From the NCBI RefSeq assembly GCF_022829405.1, contig NZ_JAKSXW010000143.1:168030-232029 (forward strand): 64,000 nt of DNA, read 5' to 3'. Numbering within the stretch: the first letter of the stretch is position 1; each line of letters starts with the position of its first letter. A program made the translations under genes and the position numbers. The stretch comes from Methylobacterium sp. J-076. Its GTDB lineage: Bacteria > Pseudomonadota > Alphaproteobacteria > Rhizobiales > Beijerinckiaceae. Below, one piece after another: positions 34,655 through 42,755 of this stretch. Below the pieces are notes generated by a model. That model was given only the letters and a program-made list of their open reading frames with translations. It did not search any database and had not been told where the DNA came from.

Positions 34655-36154
34655 ATGAAACTCCGTACTGCCCTCACGCTCGGCCTGGGAGGGGCGGCGC
34701 TCGCCCTCCTTCTGGTCGAGCCCTCGCTCGCGCAGACGCCGGTCCCCGAGGCCGCGTCCCCGCCGCCCTCACCGATCCCGAACAAGGGCGACACCGCCTG
34801 GATGCTCATCTCCTCGGCCCTGGTGCTGATGATGAGCGTGCCCGGCCTCGCCCTGTTCTACGGCGGCCTCGTCCGCACCAAGAACATGCTCTCGGTCCTC
34901 ACCCAGGTCTTCGCGATCGTCGCGATCGTCGGCCTGCTCTGGGTGTTCTACGGCTACAGCCTCGCCTTCACCAACGGCGGCGGCATCAACGACTTCGTCG
35001 GCGGCTTCTCGAAGGCCTTCCTGAAGGGCGTCGATCCGAACTCGGTGGTGGCCACCTTCTCGAACGGCGTCGTGATCCCCGAATACGTCTACATCTGCTT
35101 CCAGATGACGTTCGCGATGATCACCCCGGCGCTGATCGTCGGCGCCTTCGCCGAGCGCATGAAGTTCTCGGCGCTGGTGGTCTTCATGATCCTCTGGGTC
35201 ACGCTGATCTACTTCCCGATGGCCCACATGGTCTGGTACTGGGGCGGCCCCGATGTCGTCGCCGGCGCGGCCAAGGCCCTCGCCGCCGCCACGGACGACG
35301 CCTCGAAGGCGAGCGCCCAGGCGGCCCTCGACGCCGTCAACAAGGATGCGGGCTTCCTCTTCCAGAAGGGCGCCCTCGACTTCGCCGGCGGCACCGTGGT
35401 GCACATCAACGCGGGCATCGCCGGCTTCGTCGGCTGCCTGATCATGGGCAAGCGCATCGGCTACGGCCGCGACCTGCTCGCCCCGCACTCGCTGACCATG
35501 ACCATGATCGGCGCCTCGCTCCTGTGGGTCGGCTGGTTCGGCTTCAACGCCGGCTCGAACCTCGAGTCCAACGGCACCACGGCCCTCGCCATGATCAACA
35601 CCTTCGTCGCCACCTGCGGCGCGGCGGTGGCGTGGCTGTTCGCCGAGTGGGCGATCAAGGGCAAGCCGTCGCTGCTCGGCATGGTGTCGGGTGCGATCGC
35701 CGGCCTCGTGGCCGTCACCCCGGCCTCCGGCTTCGCCGGCCCGATGGGCTCCATCGTCCTCGGCCTCGTCGCGGGCGTGGTCTGCTTCATCATGTGCTCC
35801 ACGGTGAAGAACGCCATCGGCTACGACGACTCCCTCGACGTCTTCGGCGTGCACTGCGTCGGCGGCATCCTCGGCGCCCTGGCGACCGGCATCCTCGTGG
35901 ATCCGAGCCTCGGCGGCGTCGGCATCCCGGACTACACCACGAAGCCGGGTGAGCTCGTCGTCGGCACCTACGATATGATGTCCCAGCTGATCATCCAGGC
36001 GGAGGCTGTCGGGCTGACCCTGCTGTGGTCGGGCATCGGTTCGGCGATCCTCTACAAGCTCGTCGACCTGACGATCGGCCTGCGGGTGACGCAGGAAGAG
36101 GAGCGCGAGGGCCTCGACATCGCCGACCACGGCGAGCGCGCCTACAACTACTGA
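34655..36154 (+). CDS. amtB: Ammonium transporter AmtB
   Basis: A 499-residue membrane protein with a cleavable signal peptide ending in 'SLAQTPVPE', followed by eleven transmembrane helices. Visible hallmarks are 'VPGLALFYGGLVRTKNML', the pore His region 'GGTVVHINAGIAG' and the second His in 'DVFGVHCVGGILGALATG'. It forms a trimer conducting ammonium into the cytoplasm and is blocked by GlnK at nitrogen sufficiency. An insertion rich in Ala/Asp/Lys at about residues 205-235 enlarges one loop. A strong terminator follows 20 bp after the stop. Confidence 0.96.
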   Translation: MKLRTALTLGLGGAALALLLVEPSLAQTPVPEAASPPPSPIPNKGDTAWMLISSALVLMMSVPGLALFYGGLVRTKNMLSVLTQVFAIVAIVGLLWVFYGYSLAFTNGGGINDFVGGFSKAFLKGVDPNSVVATFSNGVVIPEYVYICFQMTFAMITPALIVGAFAERMKFSALVVFMILWVTLIYFPMAHMVWYWGGPDVVAGAAKALAAATDDASKASAQAALDAVNKDAGFLFQKGALDFAGGTVVHINAGIAGFVGCLIMGKRIGYGRDLLAPHSLTMTMIGASLLWVGWFGFNAGSNLESNGTTALAMINTFVATCGAAVAWLFAEWAIKGKPSLLGMVSGAIAGLVAVTPASGFAGPMGSIVLGLVAGVVCFIMCSTVKNAIGYDDSLDVFGVHCVGGILGALATGILVDPSLGGVGIPDYTTKPGELVVGTYDMMSQLIIQAEAVGLTLLWSGIGSAILYKLVDLTIGLRVTQEEEREGLDIADHGERAYNY

Positions 36155-36173
36155 GCCATAGGCTCTGACGACG

Positions 36174-36207
36174 AAGGCCCCGGCTCCCGCGAGCCGGGGC
36201 CTTTTTT
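36174..36207 (+). terminator. Rho-independent terminator after amtB
   Basis: A perfect GGCCCCGGCT/AGCCGGGGCC stem (10 bp) with a 6-nt loop is followed by six T residues. It ends the glnK-amtB transcript. Confidence 0.93.
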
Positions 36208-36248
36208 CTATCCGCATCCTTCCTGTGCCCGCCGCAATCCCACCCGAC

Positions 36249-36360
36249 ACCTCATCCTGAGGCGCCCGCCCCGGCGGGCCTCGAAGGAGCGCTCCAGGGA
36301 TCGTGGAGCCTTCTGGATGCCTCCATCGAGGCGGCTTTCGCCGCACCTCAGGATGAGGGG
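36249..36360. repeat. Interspersed palindromic repeat, 'CACCTCAGGATGAGG' family, copy 2
   Basis: The most complete copy here. Left arm 'acctcatcctgaggcgc' and right arm 'gcacctcaggatgagg' are near-perfect inverted repeats about 110 bp apart, around an inner section with 'ctcgaaggag'. It lies between amtB and serA, which converge, and has no open frame. Confidence 0.85.
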
Positions 36361-36403
36361 GGAGAGTAGGACGGGTCAGGGTCGCCGAAAGGCGAGGCGA
36401 GCC

Positions 36404-38011
36404 TCAGAACCGCAGCGCCCGCACCCGCTTCACCTGCGGGATGGCGCCGATCCGCCCCAGTACCTCCTCGGCAACGGGGCCGTCCACGGCGACGAAGGCG
36501 ATGGCATCGCCGCCCTCGCGCTCCCGGCCGAGGTTGAAGGTCGCGACGTTGATGCCGGCCTCCCCGAGCAGGCTGCCGAATTGGCCGATGAAGCCCGGCC
36601 TGTCGGCGTTGCGCACGAACAGCATGTGCGGGGCGAAGCCCGCATCCATGGCGATGCCGCGGATCTCGACCACCCGCGGCTTGCCGTCCTGGAAGACGGT
36701 GCCGGCGGCGTCGCGGGGCATGTCCCGCGCGGCGACCGTGATCCGCACCACCGAATCGAAGGTGCCGTGCGCCCCGCCCCGGCGCACCTCATCGACCACG
36801 ATGCCGTGCTCCTGGGCGAGCACCGGGGCCGAGATCATGTTCACGTCCGCGCGGAAGGTCCGGAGCACCCCCGTCACCGCCGCCGCCGTGAGGGCGCGGG
36901 TGTTCATCTCGGCCACCGCCCCCTCGTAGACCACGCGGATGCCGGTGACGGGTGCCTCGCTGAGTTGGCCGAGGAAGGAGCCGAGCTTCTCCACGAGGTC
37001 CACGAACGGGCGCAGGCGCGGCGCCTCGTCGGCGCCGATGGCGGGGACGTTCACCGCGTTGGCGATGGCCCCGTCCAGGAGATAGGCCGAGATCTGCTCC
37101 GCGACCTGAAGCGCCACCTTCTCCTGCGCCTCGGCGGTGGAGGCGCCGAGATGGGGCGTGCAGACCACGTTCGCGTGGCCGAACAGGGGGTTCTCGTGCG
37201 CCGGCTCGGTGGCGAACACGTCGAGGGCCGCCCCGGCCACATGGCCGGAATCCAGGGCCGCGCGGAGCGCCACCTCGTCCACGAGGCCCCCCCGGGCGCA
37301 GTTGACGATGCGCACGCCGGGCTTCGTCCGCGCCAGCGCCGCGGCAGAGAGGATGTTGCGGGTCTTCTCGGTGAGGGGGACGTGCAGGGTGATGATGTCC
37401 GCCCGGGCGAGGAGGTCGTCCAGCGCCACCTTCTCCACCCCGAGCGCCACCGCGCGCTCGGCCGAGAGGAACGGATCGTAGGCGATCACCTTCATGCGCA
37501 GGCCGAGGCCGCGCTCGGCGACGATGGCGCCGATGTTGCCGCAGCCGACGACCCCCAGGGTCTTGGCGGTCAACTCGACGCCGAGGAAGCGGCTCTTCTC
37601 CCCCCGGCCCGCCTGCGTCGAGGCATCCGCCTGCGGGATCTGGCGGGCGAGGGCGAACATCAGCGCGATGGCGTGCTCGGCGGTGGTGATGGCGTTGCCG
37701 TGGGGCGTGTTCATCACGATCACCCCGCGGGCCGTGGCGGCCGGAACGTCGACGTTGTCGACGCCGATCCCCGCCCGGCCGACCACCGTCAGCCGGGTAG
37801 CAGCCTCCAGCACCCTGGGCGTGACCTTGGTGGTGGAGCGGATCGCGAGCCCGTCATAGGCGCCGATCTCGCGAATCAGCGCGTCCCGGTCCTTGCCGAG
37901 GTCGGGGCGGACATCGACGGCGATGCCGCGGTCGCGGAAGATCCGGATCGCCGCCTCGGAGAGGGCGTCGGAGACGAGGACTCGCTTGGGGGGCTGGCTC
38001 CGCGCGGGCAT
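36404..38011 (-). CDS. serA: D-3-phosphoglycerate dehydrogenase
   Basis: A 535-residue long-form PGDH. The NAD-binding domain has 'LGVVGCGNIGAIVAERGLGL', and the substrate/catalytic segments include 'NCARGGLVDEVAL' and the His in 'VVCTPHLGASTAEA'. It also has the intervening (ASB) domain and a C-terminal ACT domain ('VRNADRPGFIGQFGSLLGEA'). It oxidises 3-phosphoglycerate, the first step of serine synthesis, and in methylotrophs links to the serine cycle. The ATG at 38011 has GGAGG upstream. serC lies upstream in the same direction, separated by a 279-bp repeat-bearing gap. Confidence 0.96.
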   Translation of the reverse strand: MPARSQPPKRVLVSDALSEAAIRIFRDRGIAVDVRPDLGKDRDALIREIGAYDGLAIRSTTKVTPRVLEAATRLTVVGRAGIGVDNVDVPAATARGVIVMNTPHGNAITTAEHAIALMFALARQIPQADASTQAGRGEKSRFLGVELTAKTLGVVGCGNIGAIVAERGLGLRMKVIAYDPFLSAERAVALGVEKVALDDLLARADIITLHVPLTEKTRNILSAAALARTKPGVRIVNCARGGLVDEVALRAALDSGHVAGAALDVFATEPAHENPLFGHANVVCTPHLGASTAEAQEKVALQVAEQISAYLLDGAIANAVNVPAIGADEAPRLRPFVDLVEKLGSFLGQLSEAPVTGIRVVYEGAVAEMNTRALTAAAVTGVLRTFRADVNMISAPVLAQEHGIVVDEVRRGGAHGTFDSVVRITVAARDMPRDAAGTVFQDGKPRVVEIRGIAMDAGFAPHMLFVRNADRPGFIGQFGSLLGEAGINVATFNLGREREGGDAIAFVAVDGPVAEEVLGRIGAIPQVKRVRALRF

Positions 38012-38098
38012 CGGGCCTCCGGCGCTGGAAAGGATCAGGGTGCGTGCGCGCGAGGCCCTCTCGCTCGGGGGGATCGCTGCGGCAGGGGTCCCATCTCC

Positions 38099-38209
38099 GC
38101 CTCATCCTGAGCTGCGGCGATGCCGCCTCGGAGGAGACCTCCAGTGATCTCAACGAGTCCTGGAGGTTTCCTTCGTGGCCCGCTTTTGCGGGCACCTCAG
38201 GATGAGGCG
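38099..38209. repeat. Interspersed palindromic repeat, 'CACCTCAGGATGAGG' family, copy 3
   Basis: Left arm 'cctcatcctgagctgcgg' and right arm 'gcgggcacctcaggatgagg' flank a centre with 'ctccagtgatctcaac' and 'tcctggagg' (itself partly self-complementary). It lies between serC and serA, so it is probably transcribed as part of the ser operon mRNA. Confidence 0.85.
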
Positions 38210-38290
38210 GAAGGAATGGGAATAATCCGGGATTGCCGGATCCCGCAGCTGCGCCCCCTGAGGAAAGGGGTGGTGCTTGCGTGGGAAACG

Positions 38291-39460
38291 TCAGGCCGCT
38301 GCGGTCAGCGCGGCCTTCTCCTGCGCGAAGGCCCAGTCGAGCCAGGGCAGCAGTGCCTCCACGTCGGCCGTCTCCACCGTGGCCCCGCACCAGATCCGCA
38401 GGCCGGCGGGCGCGTCGCGGTAGGCGGCGATGTCGAGGGCGACGCCCTCCGTCTCCAGCCGCGCGGCGATGCCCTTGGCCAGAGCCGCCACGGCGGCATC
38501 GCCCTTGGCCAGCACGTCCGGGTCGGCGATCACGAGGCAGACGCCGGTATTCGACCGGGTCGCCGGATCGACGGCCAACGGTGCCACCCAGGGGGTCCGC
38601 TCCACCCACGCGTAGATCGCCGCCGCGTTGGCGTCGGCCCGGGCGTGCAGGGCGGGCAGGCCGCCGATCCGCTTCGCCCAGGCGAGGGCGTCGAGGTAAT
38701 CCTCCACCGCGAGCATGGAGGGCGTGTTGATCGTGTCGCCCTTGAAGATCCCCTCGATCAGCGAGCCGCCCTTGGTGAGGCGGAACACCTTCGGCAGGGG
38801 CCAGGACGGGGCGTGGCTCTCCAGCCGCGCCACGGCCCGGGGCGACAGGATCAGCATCCCGTGCGCGGCCTCGCCGCCCAGCACCTTCTGCCAGGAGAAG
38901 GTGACGACATCGAGCTTGTCCCAGTCCAGGGCTTGCGCGAAGGCGGCCGAGGTGGCGTCGCAGATCGTCAGCCCCTCGCGGTCGGCGGCGATCCACCCGC
39001 CGTCCGGCACCTTCACCCCGGCGGCGGTGCCGTTCCAGGTGAAGACCACGTCGCTGTGCTTGGTGTCGATCGCCGACAGGTCCGGCAGGACGCCGTAGGG
39101 CGTCTGGTGGATCACCGGGTCGATCTTGAGCTGCTTGAGGGCGTCGGTCACCCATTCCTTGCCGAAGGCCTCCCAGGCGGCGACGGCCACCGGGCGGCAG
39201 CCCAGCATGGTCCACATCGCCATCTCGACGGCGCCGGTGTCGGAGGCCGGGACGATGCCGATCCGGTAATCGGCCGGGACCTGCAGCACCTCGCGGGTCA
39301 GGTCGATCGCCTGCCCGAGCTTGGCCTTGCCCAGGGGGGAGCGGTGGGAGCGGCCGAGGGCGGCCTGCGCCAGGCATTCGGTGGTCCAGCCGGGGCGCTT
39401 GGCGCAGGGGCCGGCCGAGAAGTGGTTCACGCGCGGGCGCGTGGTGGGGCGTGCCGTCAT
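38291..39460 (-). CDS. serC: Phosphoserine aminotransferase
   Basis: A 389-residue PLP enzyme of the alphaproteobacterial SerC type. It starts 'RVNHFSAGPCAKRPGW', the PLP Lys is in 'VTFSWQKVLGGEAAHG', and the phosphate-binding region is 'FKGDTINTPSMLAVEDYL'. It converts phosphohydroxypyruvate to phosphoserine. The ATG at 39460 is preceded by GGAAGG, which lies inside a small hairpin. serA follows in the same direction, so the pair forms the serine-synthesis operon. Confidence 0.96.
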   Translation of the reverse strand: MTARPTTRPRVNHFSAGPCAKRPGWTTECLAQAALGRSHRSPLGKAKLGQAIDLTREVLQVPADYRIGIVPASDTGAVEMAMWTMLGCRPVAVAAWEAFGKEWVTDALKQLKIDPVIHQTPYGVLPDLSAIDTKHSDVVFTWNGTAAGVKVPDGGWIAADREGLTICDATSAAFAQALDWDKLDVVTFSWQKVLGGEAAHGMLILSPRAVARLESHAPSWPLPKVFRLTKGGSLIEGIFKGDTINTPSMLAVEDYLDALAWAKRIGGLPALHARADANAAAIYAWVERTPWVAPLAVDPATRSNTGVCLVIADPDVLAKGDAAVAALAKGIAARLETEGVALDIAAYRDAPAGLRIWCGATVETADVEALLPWLDWAFAQEKAALTAAA

Positions 39461-39463
39461 GTC

Positions 39464-39503
39464 GGTCCATCCTTCCAGATGGGCGCTCCTCGTTGGGGAG
39501 GAG
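39464..39503 (-). promoter_or_regulatory. Hairpins masking the serC ribosome-binding site
   Basis: On the serC mRNA two adjacent hairpins precede the ATG: CTCCTC/GAGGAG with a 6-nt loop (39486-39503) and CCATC/GATGG with a 6-nt loop (39467-39482). The Shine-Dalgarno GGAAGG sits in the loop and 3' arm of the second. A conserved 'serC' RNA element is known upstream of serC in alphaproteobacteria, and the position fits. The assignment to that family is inference. Confidence 0.5.
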
Positions 39504-39648
39504 TGTCCCGAAGCCGCCTCTGCGCCGAATCCCCGACGGGCGCAAGACCGCTCCGCGGCGGGACGGGAGGGCCGAGGCGCGGAGAACGGGCGATTAAGAT
39601 CGGGCGGCTAGCCTGGACGGCGTACCGCGTTGTGTTCCGGGTGCGCCG

Positions 39649-39828
39649 ATGTCCTTCGAAGATGCCGCGATTCTCGCGGTCTTTACGGTCCTGTTCGCCG
39701 TCGTGATCGCCATGCTGCCGCGGGGCCGCAAGGTCGAGCTGCTGGAGCGGCCGCAGGCGCACGCGCTGGAGTTCGATCCCTTCGTCCTCGACGGGGACGG
39801 CCCGGTGCTCGACCTCGAAGCGGCCTGA
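39649..39828 (+). CDS. Small single-pass membrane protein (59 aa)
   Basis: An ATG frame of 59 codons. It encodes one N-terminal transmembrane helix ('AILAVFTVLFAVVIAMLP', about residues 7-24) followed by a basic turn ('RGRKVELLE') and an acidic C-terminal tail. Composition is normal for a coding frame and the positive-inside pattern fits an N-out or N-in single-pass protein. It is divergent from serC and ends 6 bp before the convergent trmD. No known family is recognised. Confidence 0.6.
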   Translation: MSFEDAAILAVFTVLFAVVIAMLPRGRKVELLERPQAHALEFDPFVLDGDGPVLDLEAA

Positions 39829-39834
39829 CCGGCC

Positions 39835-40545
39835 TTACGGACGGTCGCGCCTCAGCAGGTCCGGCCGCCGCTCTGCGGTGATTCGCTCGGCCTCCGCCCG
39901 GCGCCACTTGGCGATGGCGCCGTGGTTGCCACCGCTCAGGATGTCGGGGATCGCCCGGCCCTCCCATTCGCGGGGGCGGGTGTAGTGCGGGTATTCGAGA
40001 AGCCCGCCCTCGAAGCTCTCCTCGACGCCCGATTCGGCCTTGCCCATCACGCCGGGCAGCAGGCGCACGCAGGCATCGAGCAGGGTCAGGGCCGCGATCT
40101 CGCCGCCCGAGAGCACGTAGTCGCCGATGGAAACTTCCTCCAGTCCGCGCCCGGCGATCACCCGCTCGTCCACCCCCTCGAAGCGACCGCAGACGACGAG
40201 CACGCCCGGGCCCTCCGCCAGGGCGCGCACCCGCTCCTGCCGCAGGGGCCGCCCGCGGGGGGACATCAGCAGCCGGGGCCGGGGATCCTCCGTCGGCGCC
40301 GCGGCGTCGATGGCCGCGGCGAGCACGTCGCAGCGCAGGACCATGCCGGCCCCCCCGCCGGAGGGCGTGTCGTCCACGCTCCGGTGCCGCCCGAGCCCGT
40401 GCTCGCGGATGTTGCGCGCCTCCAGGCTCCACTCGCCGCGGGCGAGGGCATCGCCGGAGAGCGACGCGCCCAGGGGGCCGGGGAACATCTCCGGGTAGAG
40501 GGTGAGGATGGTGGCCCGCCAGGGCGTGTCGCGGGTGAGCGTCAT
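39835..40545 (-). CDS. trmD: tRNA (guanine-N1)-methyltransferase
   Basis: A 236-residue SPOUT methyltransferase. The N-terminus is 'ATILTLYPEMFPGPLGASL', with 'DDTPSGGGAGMVLRCDV' and the knot region 'IGDYVLSGGEIAALTLLDA'. It methylates G37 of tRNAs next to the anticodon, preventing frameshifts. The ATG at 40545 gives the family N-terminus, and the same frame extends upstream only as a shadow. It belongs to the rpsP-rimM-trmD set but is separated here from rimM by an opposite-strand gene and a mini-gene. No rplS follows. Confidence 0.95.
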   Translation of the reverse strand: MTLTRDTPWRATILTLYPEMFPGPLGASLSGDALARGEWSLEARNIREHGLGRHRSVDDTPSGGGAGMVLRCDVLAAAIDAAAPTEDPRPRLLMSPRGRPLRQERVRALAEGPGVLVVCGRFEGVDERVIAGRGLEEVSIGDYVLSGGEIAALTLLDACVRLLPGVMGKAESGVEESFEGGLLEYPHYTRPREWEGRAIPDILSGGNHGAIAKWRRAEAERITAERRPDLLRRDRP

Positions 40546-40620
40546 GACGCTCCATCGCCCGTCCGGTGCGGCACGGTCAACGCGGCGGGCACCGGGGCGG
40601 CCCGTGCCGGGTTGTCGGGG

Positions 40621-41337
40621 ATGATCCGCTCCCTGCTCCTCTCCCTCGCCCTCGTCGTACCGGCCCAGGCGGCGGGTCCGCTGGCCCCGGCGGGGGCGCC
40701 GGCCGCGGCCTTCCCGAAGCCGGATCGGCCGGTGGCCGAGATCGTGGCGCCGCAATGGACCGCCGAGGCCGAGCGGGACAGGGACGGCGAGTTCGACACC
40801 GTCGCCCGCGCCATGCGCATCGCCCCCGGCGAGACCGTCGCCGATATCGGCGCGGGGAGCGGCTACTACGTGGTGCGGCTGAGCCCGAAGGTCGGGGCGA
40901 CGGGCAAGGTCCTCGCGGAGGACGTGACCCCCACCTATCTCGCGGCCCTGGAGCGGCGGGTGAAGGGCATGGACAACGTCACGGTGGTGCAGGGCGAGCC
41001 GCACGACCCGCGCCTGCCCGCGCACGCCGTCGATGCGGTGGTGCTCGTGCACATGTACCACGAGATCACTCAGCCCTTCGGCCTGCTCTACAACCTCGCC
41101 CCGGCCATGCGGCCGGGCGGGCGGGTCGGCATCGTCGATGCGGACGACATCCCGTCCCGGCACGGCACCCCGCCGGCCCTCCTGCGGTGCGAGCTGTCCG
41201 CCGCCGGCTACCGGGAGACCGGCTTCCACCCCCTGAAGCGGGGCGTCTACCTCGCGGTGTTCGAAGCCCCCGCACCGGAGAATCGGCCGAAGCCGGAGGC
41301 GATCCGGCCCTGCCGGGATACCGCCACGGCGCGGTAG
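40621..41337 (+). CDS. Exported class I SAM-dependent methyltransferase-like protein
   Basis: A 238-residue protein with a clear signal peptide ('MIRSLLLSLALVVPAQAAG') followed by a Rossmann methyltransferase domain. Motif I is 'VADIGAGSGYYVVRLSPKVG', and 'VLVHMYHEITQPFGLL' and 'LAPAMRPGGRVGIVDAD' follow. The domain order and motifs are intact, which is odd for an exported protein because SAM is cytoplasmic. Homologues with the same architecture are widespread in Proteobacteria but of unknown function. It lies on the plus strand between rimM and trmD, interrupting an otherwise minus-strand block. The ATG at 40621 is the only start that gives a signal peptide. Confidence 0.85.
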   Translation: MIRSLLLSLALVVPAQAAGPLAPAGAPAAAFPKPDRPVAEIVAPQWTAEAERDRDGEFDTVARAMRIAPGETVADIGAGSGYYVVRLSPKVGATGKVLAEDVTPTYLAALERRVKGMDNVTVVQGEPHDPRLPAHAVDAVVLVHMYHEITQPFGLLYNLAPAMRPGGRVGIVDADDIPSRHGTPPALLRCELSAAGYRETGFHPLKRGVYLAVFEAPAPENRPKPEAIRPCRDTATAR

Positions 41338-41507
41338 GGCCATCGCTCAACGCCACGTTGCTTGAGTGGACTGGGCCCGCTTGCGATAACGGCCAAGCTC
41401 AAGGCGCCTCTCCGGCCCGAAGGCCCTGGCCACGGGGCTTGCGGCGGAATTGATCGGCCGTCGCCCCCGCGAGGGTGAGGAGACAGATCGGAGAGGAGGT
41501 GATTGCG

Positions 41508-41597
41508 GTGATCGGCATTCCGATCGTCACCCTCACCGTGAGCAAAAATGCCAGCGCGTGGTCCGTGACCATCACGCTGGCATTCAAAGTGCTCTAA
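41508..41597 (+). CDS. Mini-gene A: 29-codon ORF behind a strong Shine-Dalgarno
   Basis: A GTG frame of 29 codons, preceded by GAGAGGAGGTGATTG at optimal spacing. That is a ten-base uninterrupted match (AGGAGGTGAT) to the 16S rRNA 3' tail complement. The product is hydrophobic/Ser-Thr rich with basic residues ('VTLTVSKNASAWSVTITLAF'). Inside the frame, AATGCCAGCG and CGCTGGCATT form a 10-bp inverted repeat, so the message folds. A further hairpin ('ccgggggag' with 'ctctcccgg') follows the stop. Found by reading the 357-bp gap between the exported methyltransferase and rimM. No family is recognised. Confidence 0.5.
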   Translation: MIGIPIVTLTVSKNASAWSVTITLAFKVL

Positions 41598-41694
41598 GCC
41601 ATGAGCGACGGAACCGGGGGAGGTGGCTCTCTCCCGGCTCCACCCGAAGGATAACTTCGCTGGTCGGCAAGTTCAATCACCCCGAAGCGCAGAG

Positions 41695-42372
41695 CTAGCC
41701 CGGATCGTCGGCGGGCTTCGGCCCTGGCGCCTCGAACAGGTCCTCGGGCAGCGCAACGACGATCCGCCGGGCGTCGAGGTTGAGGGACGGCACGAAGGCC
41801 TTGGTGAAGGGCAGCAGCGCCGTCGCCCCACCGGCGGCCGGGCGCAGTTCCAGGAGGTCGCCGCCGCCGTAGTTCGGCACGGCGACGACCGTCGCGACGA
41901 CGGTCCCCGCGGCATCGACTGCGGTGACGCCGATCAGGTCCGTGGTGAAGAACTCGTCGGCCTCCTCGGCGCTGCCGAGGCGGGACCGGGGGACGTAGAC
42001 CGCGAGGCGGTTCAGCGCCTCGGCGGCGGTTCGGCCGGAGACGCCCTGCACGCGGGCGATCAGCATGTCGGGCGAGGAGCCGGCGGCGGGCCGGACCTCG
42101 GCGAGGGTCAGGGCACGCCCGTCGGCGGTCATCAGCGGGCCGTAGCCCGCGATGCCCTGGGGGTCGGCCGTGTGGGATTTGAGCCGCACCTCGCCGTTGA
42201 GCCCGTGCGCCCGCCCGAACTCGCCCATGAGGACGAGGTCCGGGTCGGCCGCAGCCGGGGGCGGCTTCGGTGCGGGGGGCTTGGCCGTGGTCGCGGCCTC
42301 CGGCGCGAGGGCCGGAGGCCGGGCGCGGCGGGCGCCGTCGCGGGACGGGGGACCGGCGGGGCGACGCGTCAC
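41695..42372 (-). CDS. rimM: Ribosome maturation factor RimM
   Basis: A 225-residue protein. After a 45-residue Pro/Ala-rich basic leader comes the RimM N-terminal domain ('LVLMGEFGRAHGLNGEVRLK') and then the PRC-barrel domain ('DLIGVTAVDAAGTVVATVVA', 'VPNYGGGDLLEL'). It binds the 30S head and S19 during maturation. The GTG at 42372 is 11 bp after rpsP. A start nearer the conserved region is possible because the leader is unusual. The C-terminus is Pro/Asp-rich. Confidence 0.93.
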   Translation of the reverse strand: MTRRPAGPPSRDGARRARPPALAPEAATTAKPPAPKPPPAAADPDLVLMGEFGRAHGLNGEVRLKSHTADPQGIAGYGPLMTADGRALTLAEVRPAAGSSPDMLIARVQGVSGRTAAEALNRLAVYVPRSRLGSAEEADEFFTTDLIGVTAVDAAGTVVATVVAVPNYGGGDLLELRPAAGGATALLPFTKAFVPSLNLDARRIVVALPEDLFEAPGPKPADDPG

Positions 42373-42383
42373 CGCTTCGTGCC

Positions 42384-42746
42384 TCAGGCGGCGGCGTCTT
42401 CGGCCGGGGCGGCGGCCTTCTCGGCGCGCTTGGCGGCCCGCTCCTTGGACTTCTCGCCCGGCTCGGCCTTCTGCGGGTTGTTGCGGGCCGGGCGCTTGGC
42501 GAGGCCGGCGGCGTCGAGGAAGCGCAGGACGCGGTCCGTCGGCTGCGCGCCCTTGGCGAGCCAGCTCTGGATCTTCTCGTTGTCGAGGACGATGCGGGCC
42601 GGATCGTCCTTGGCCTTCATCGGGTCGTAGGCGCCGACCTTGTCGATGAAGCGGCCGTCGCGGGGGGAGCGGGCGTCGGCGACGACGATGCGGTAGTAGG
42701 GGCGCTTCTTGGCGCCGCCGCGGGTGAGACGGATCTTGAGCGACAT
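42384..42746 (-). CDS. rpsP: 30S ribosomal protein S16
   Basis: A 120-residue protein with the S16 core 'LKIRLTRGGAKKRPYYRIVV' and 'GRFIDKVGAYDPM'. It has a 40-residue Ala/Lys/Glu-rich C-terminal extension common in alphaproteobacteria. The chorismate mutase gene lies 9 bp upstream and rimM 11 bp downstream, so the genes are cotranscribed. Confidence 0.97.
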   Translation of the reverse strand: MSLKIRLTRGGAKKRPYYRIVVADARSPRDGRFIDKVGAYDPMKAKDDPARIVLDNEKIQSWLAKGAQPTDRVLRFLDAAGLAKRPARNNPQKAEPGEKSKERAAKRAEKAAAPAEDAAA

Positions 42747-42755
42747 TGTCTGTTC

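Noticed and set aside
36249..38209. Repeats flanking serA considered as ends of a composite transposon
   Set aside because: No transposase or target-site duplication is visible, and serA is a core gene in normal context. The arms are REP-like.
41399..41587. A 62-codon minus-strand frame opposite mini-gene A, with a hydrophobic segment
   Set aside because: It lacks a ribosome-binding site and ends in Arg/Gly-rich sequence. Mini-gene A has the strong SD on the other strand.
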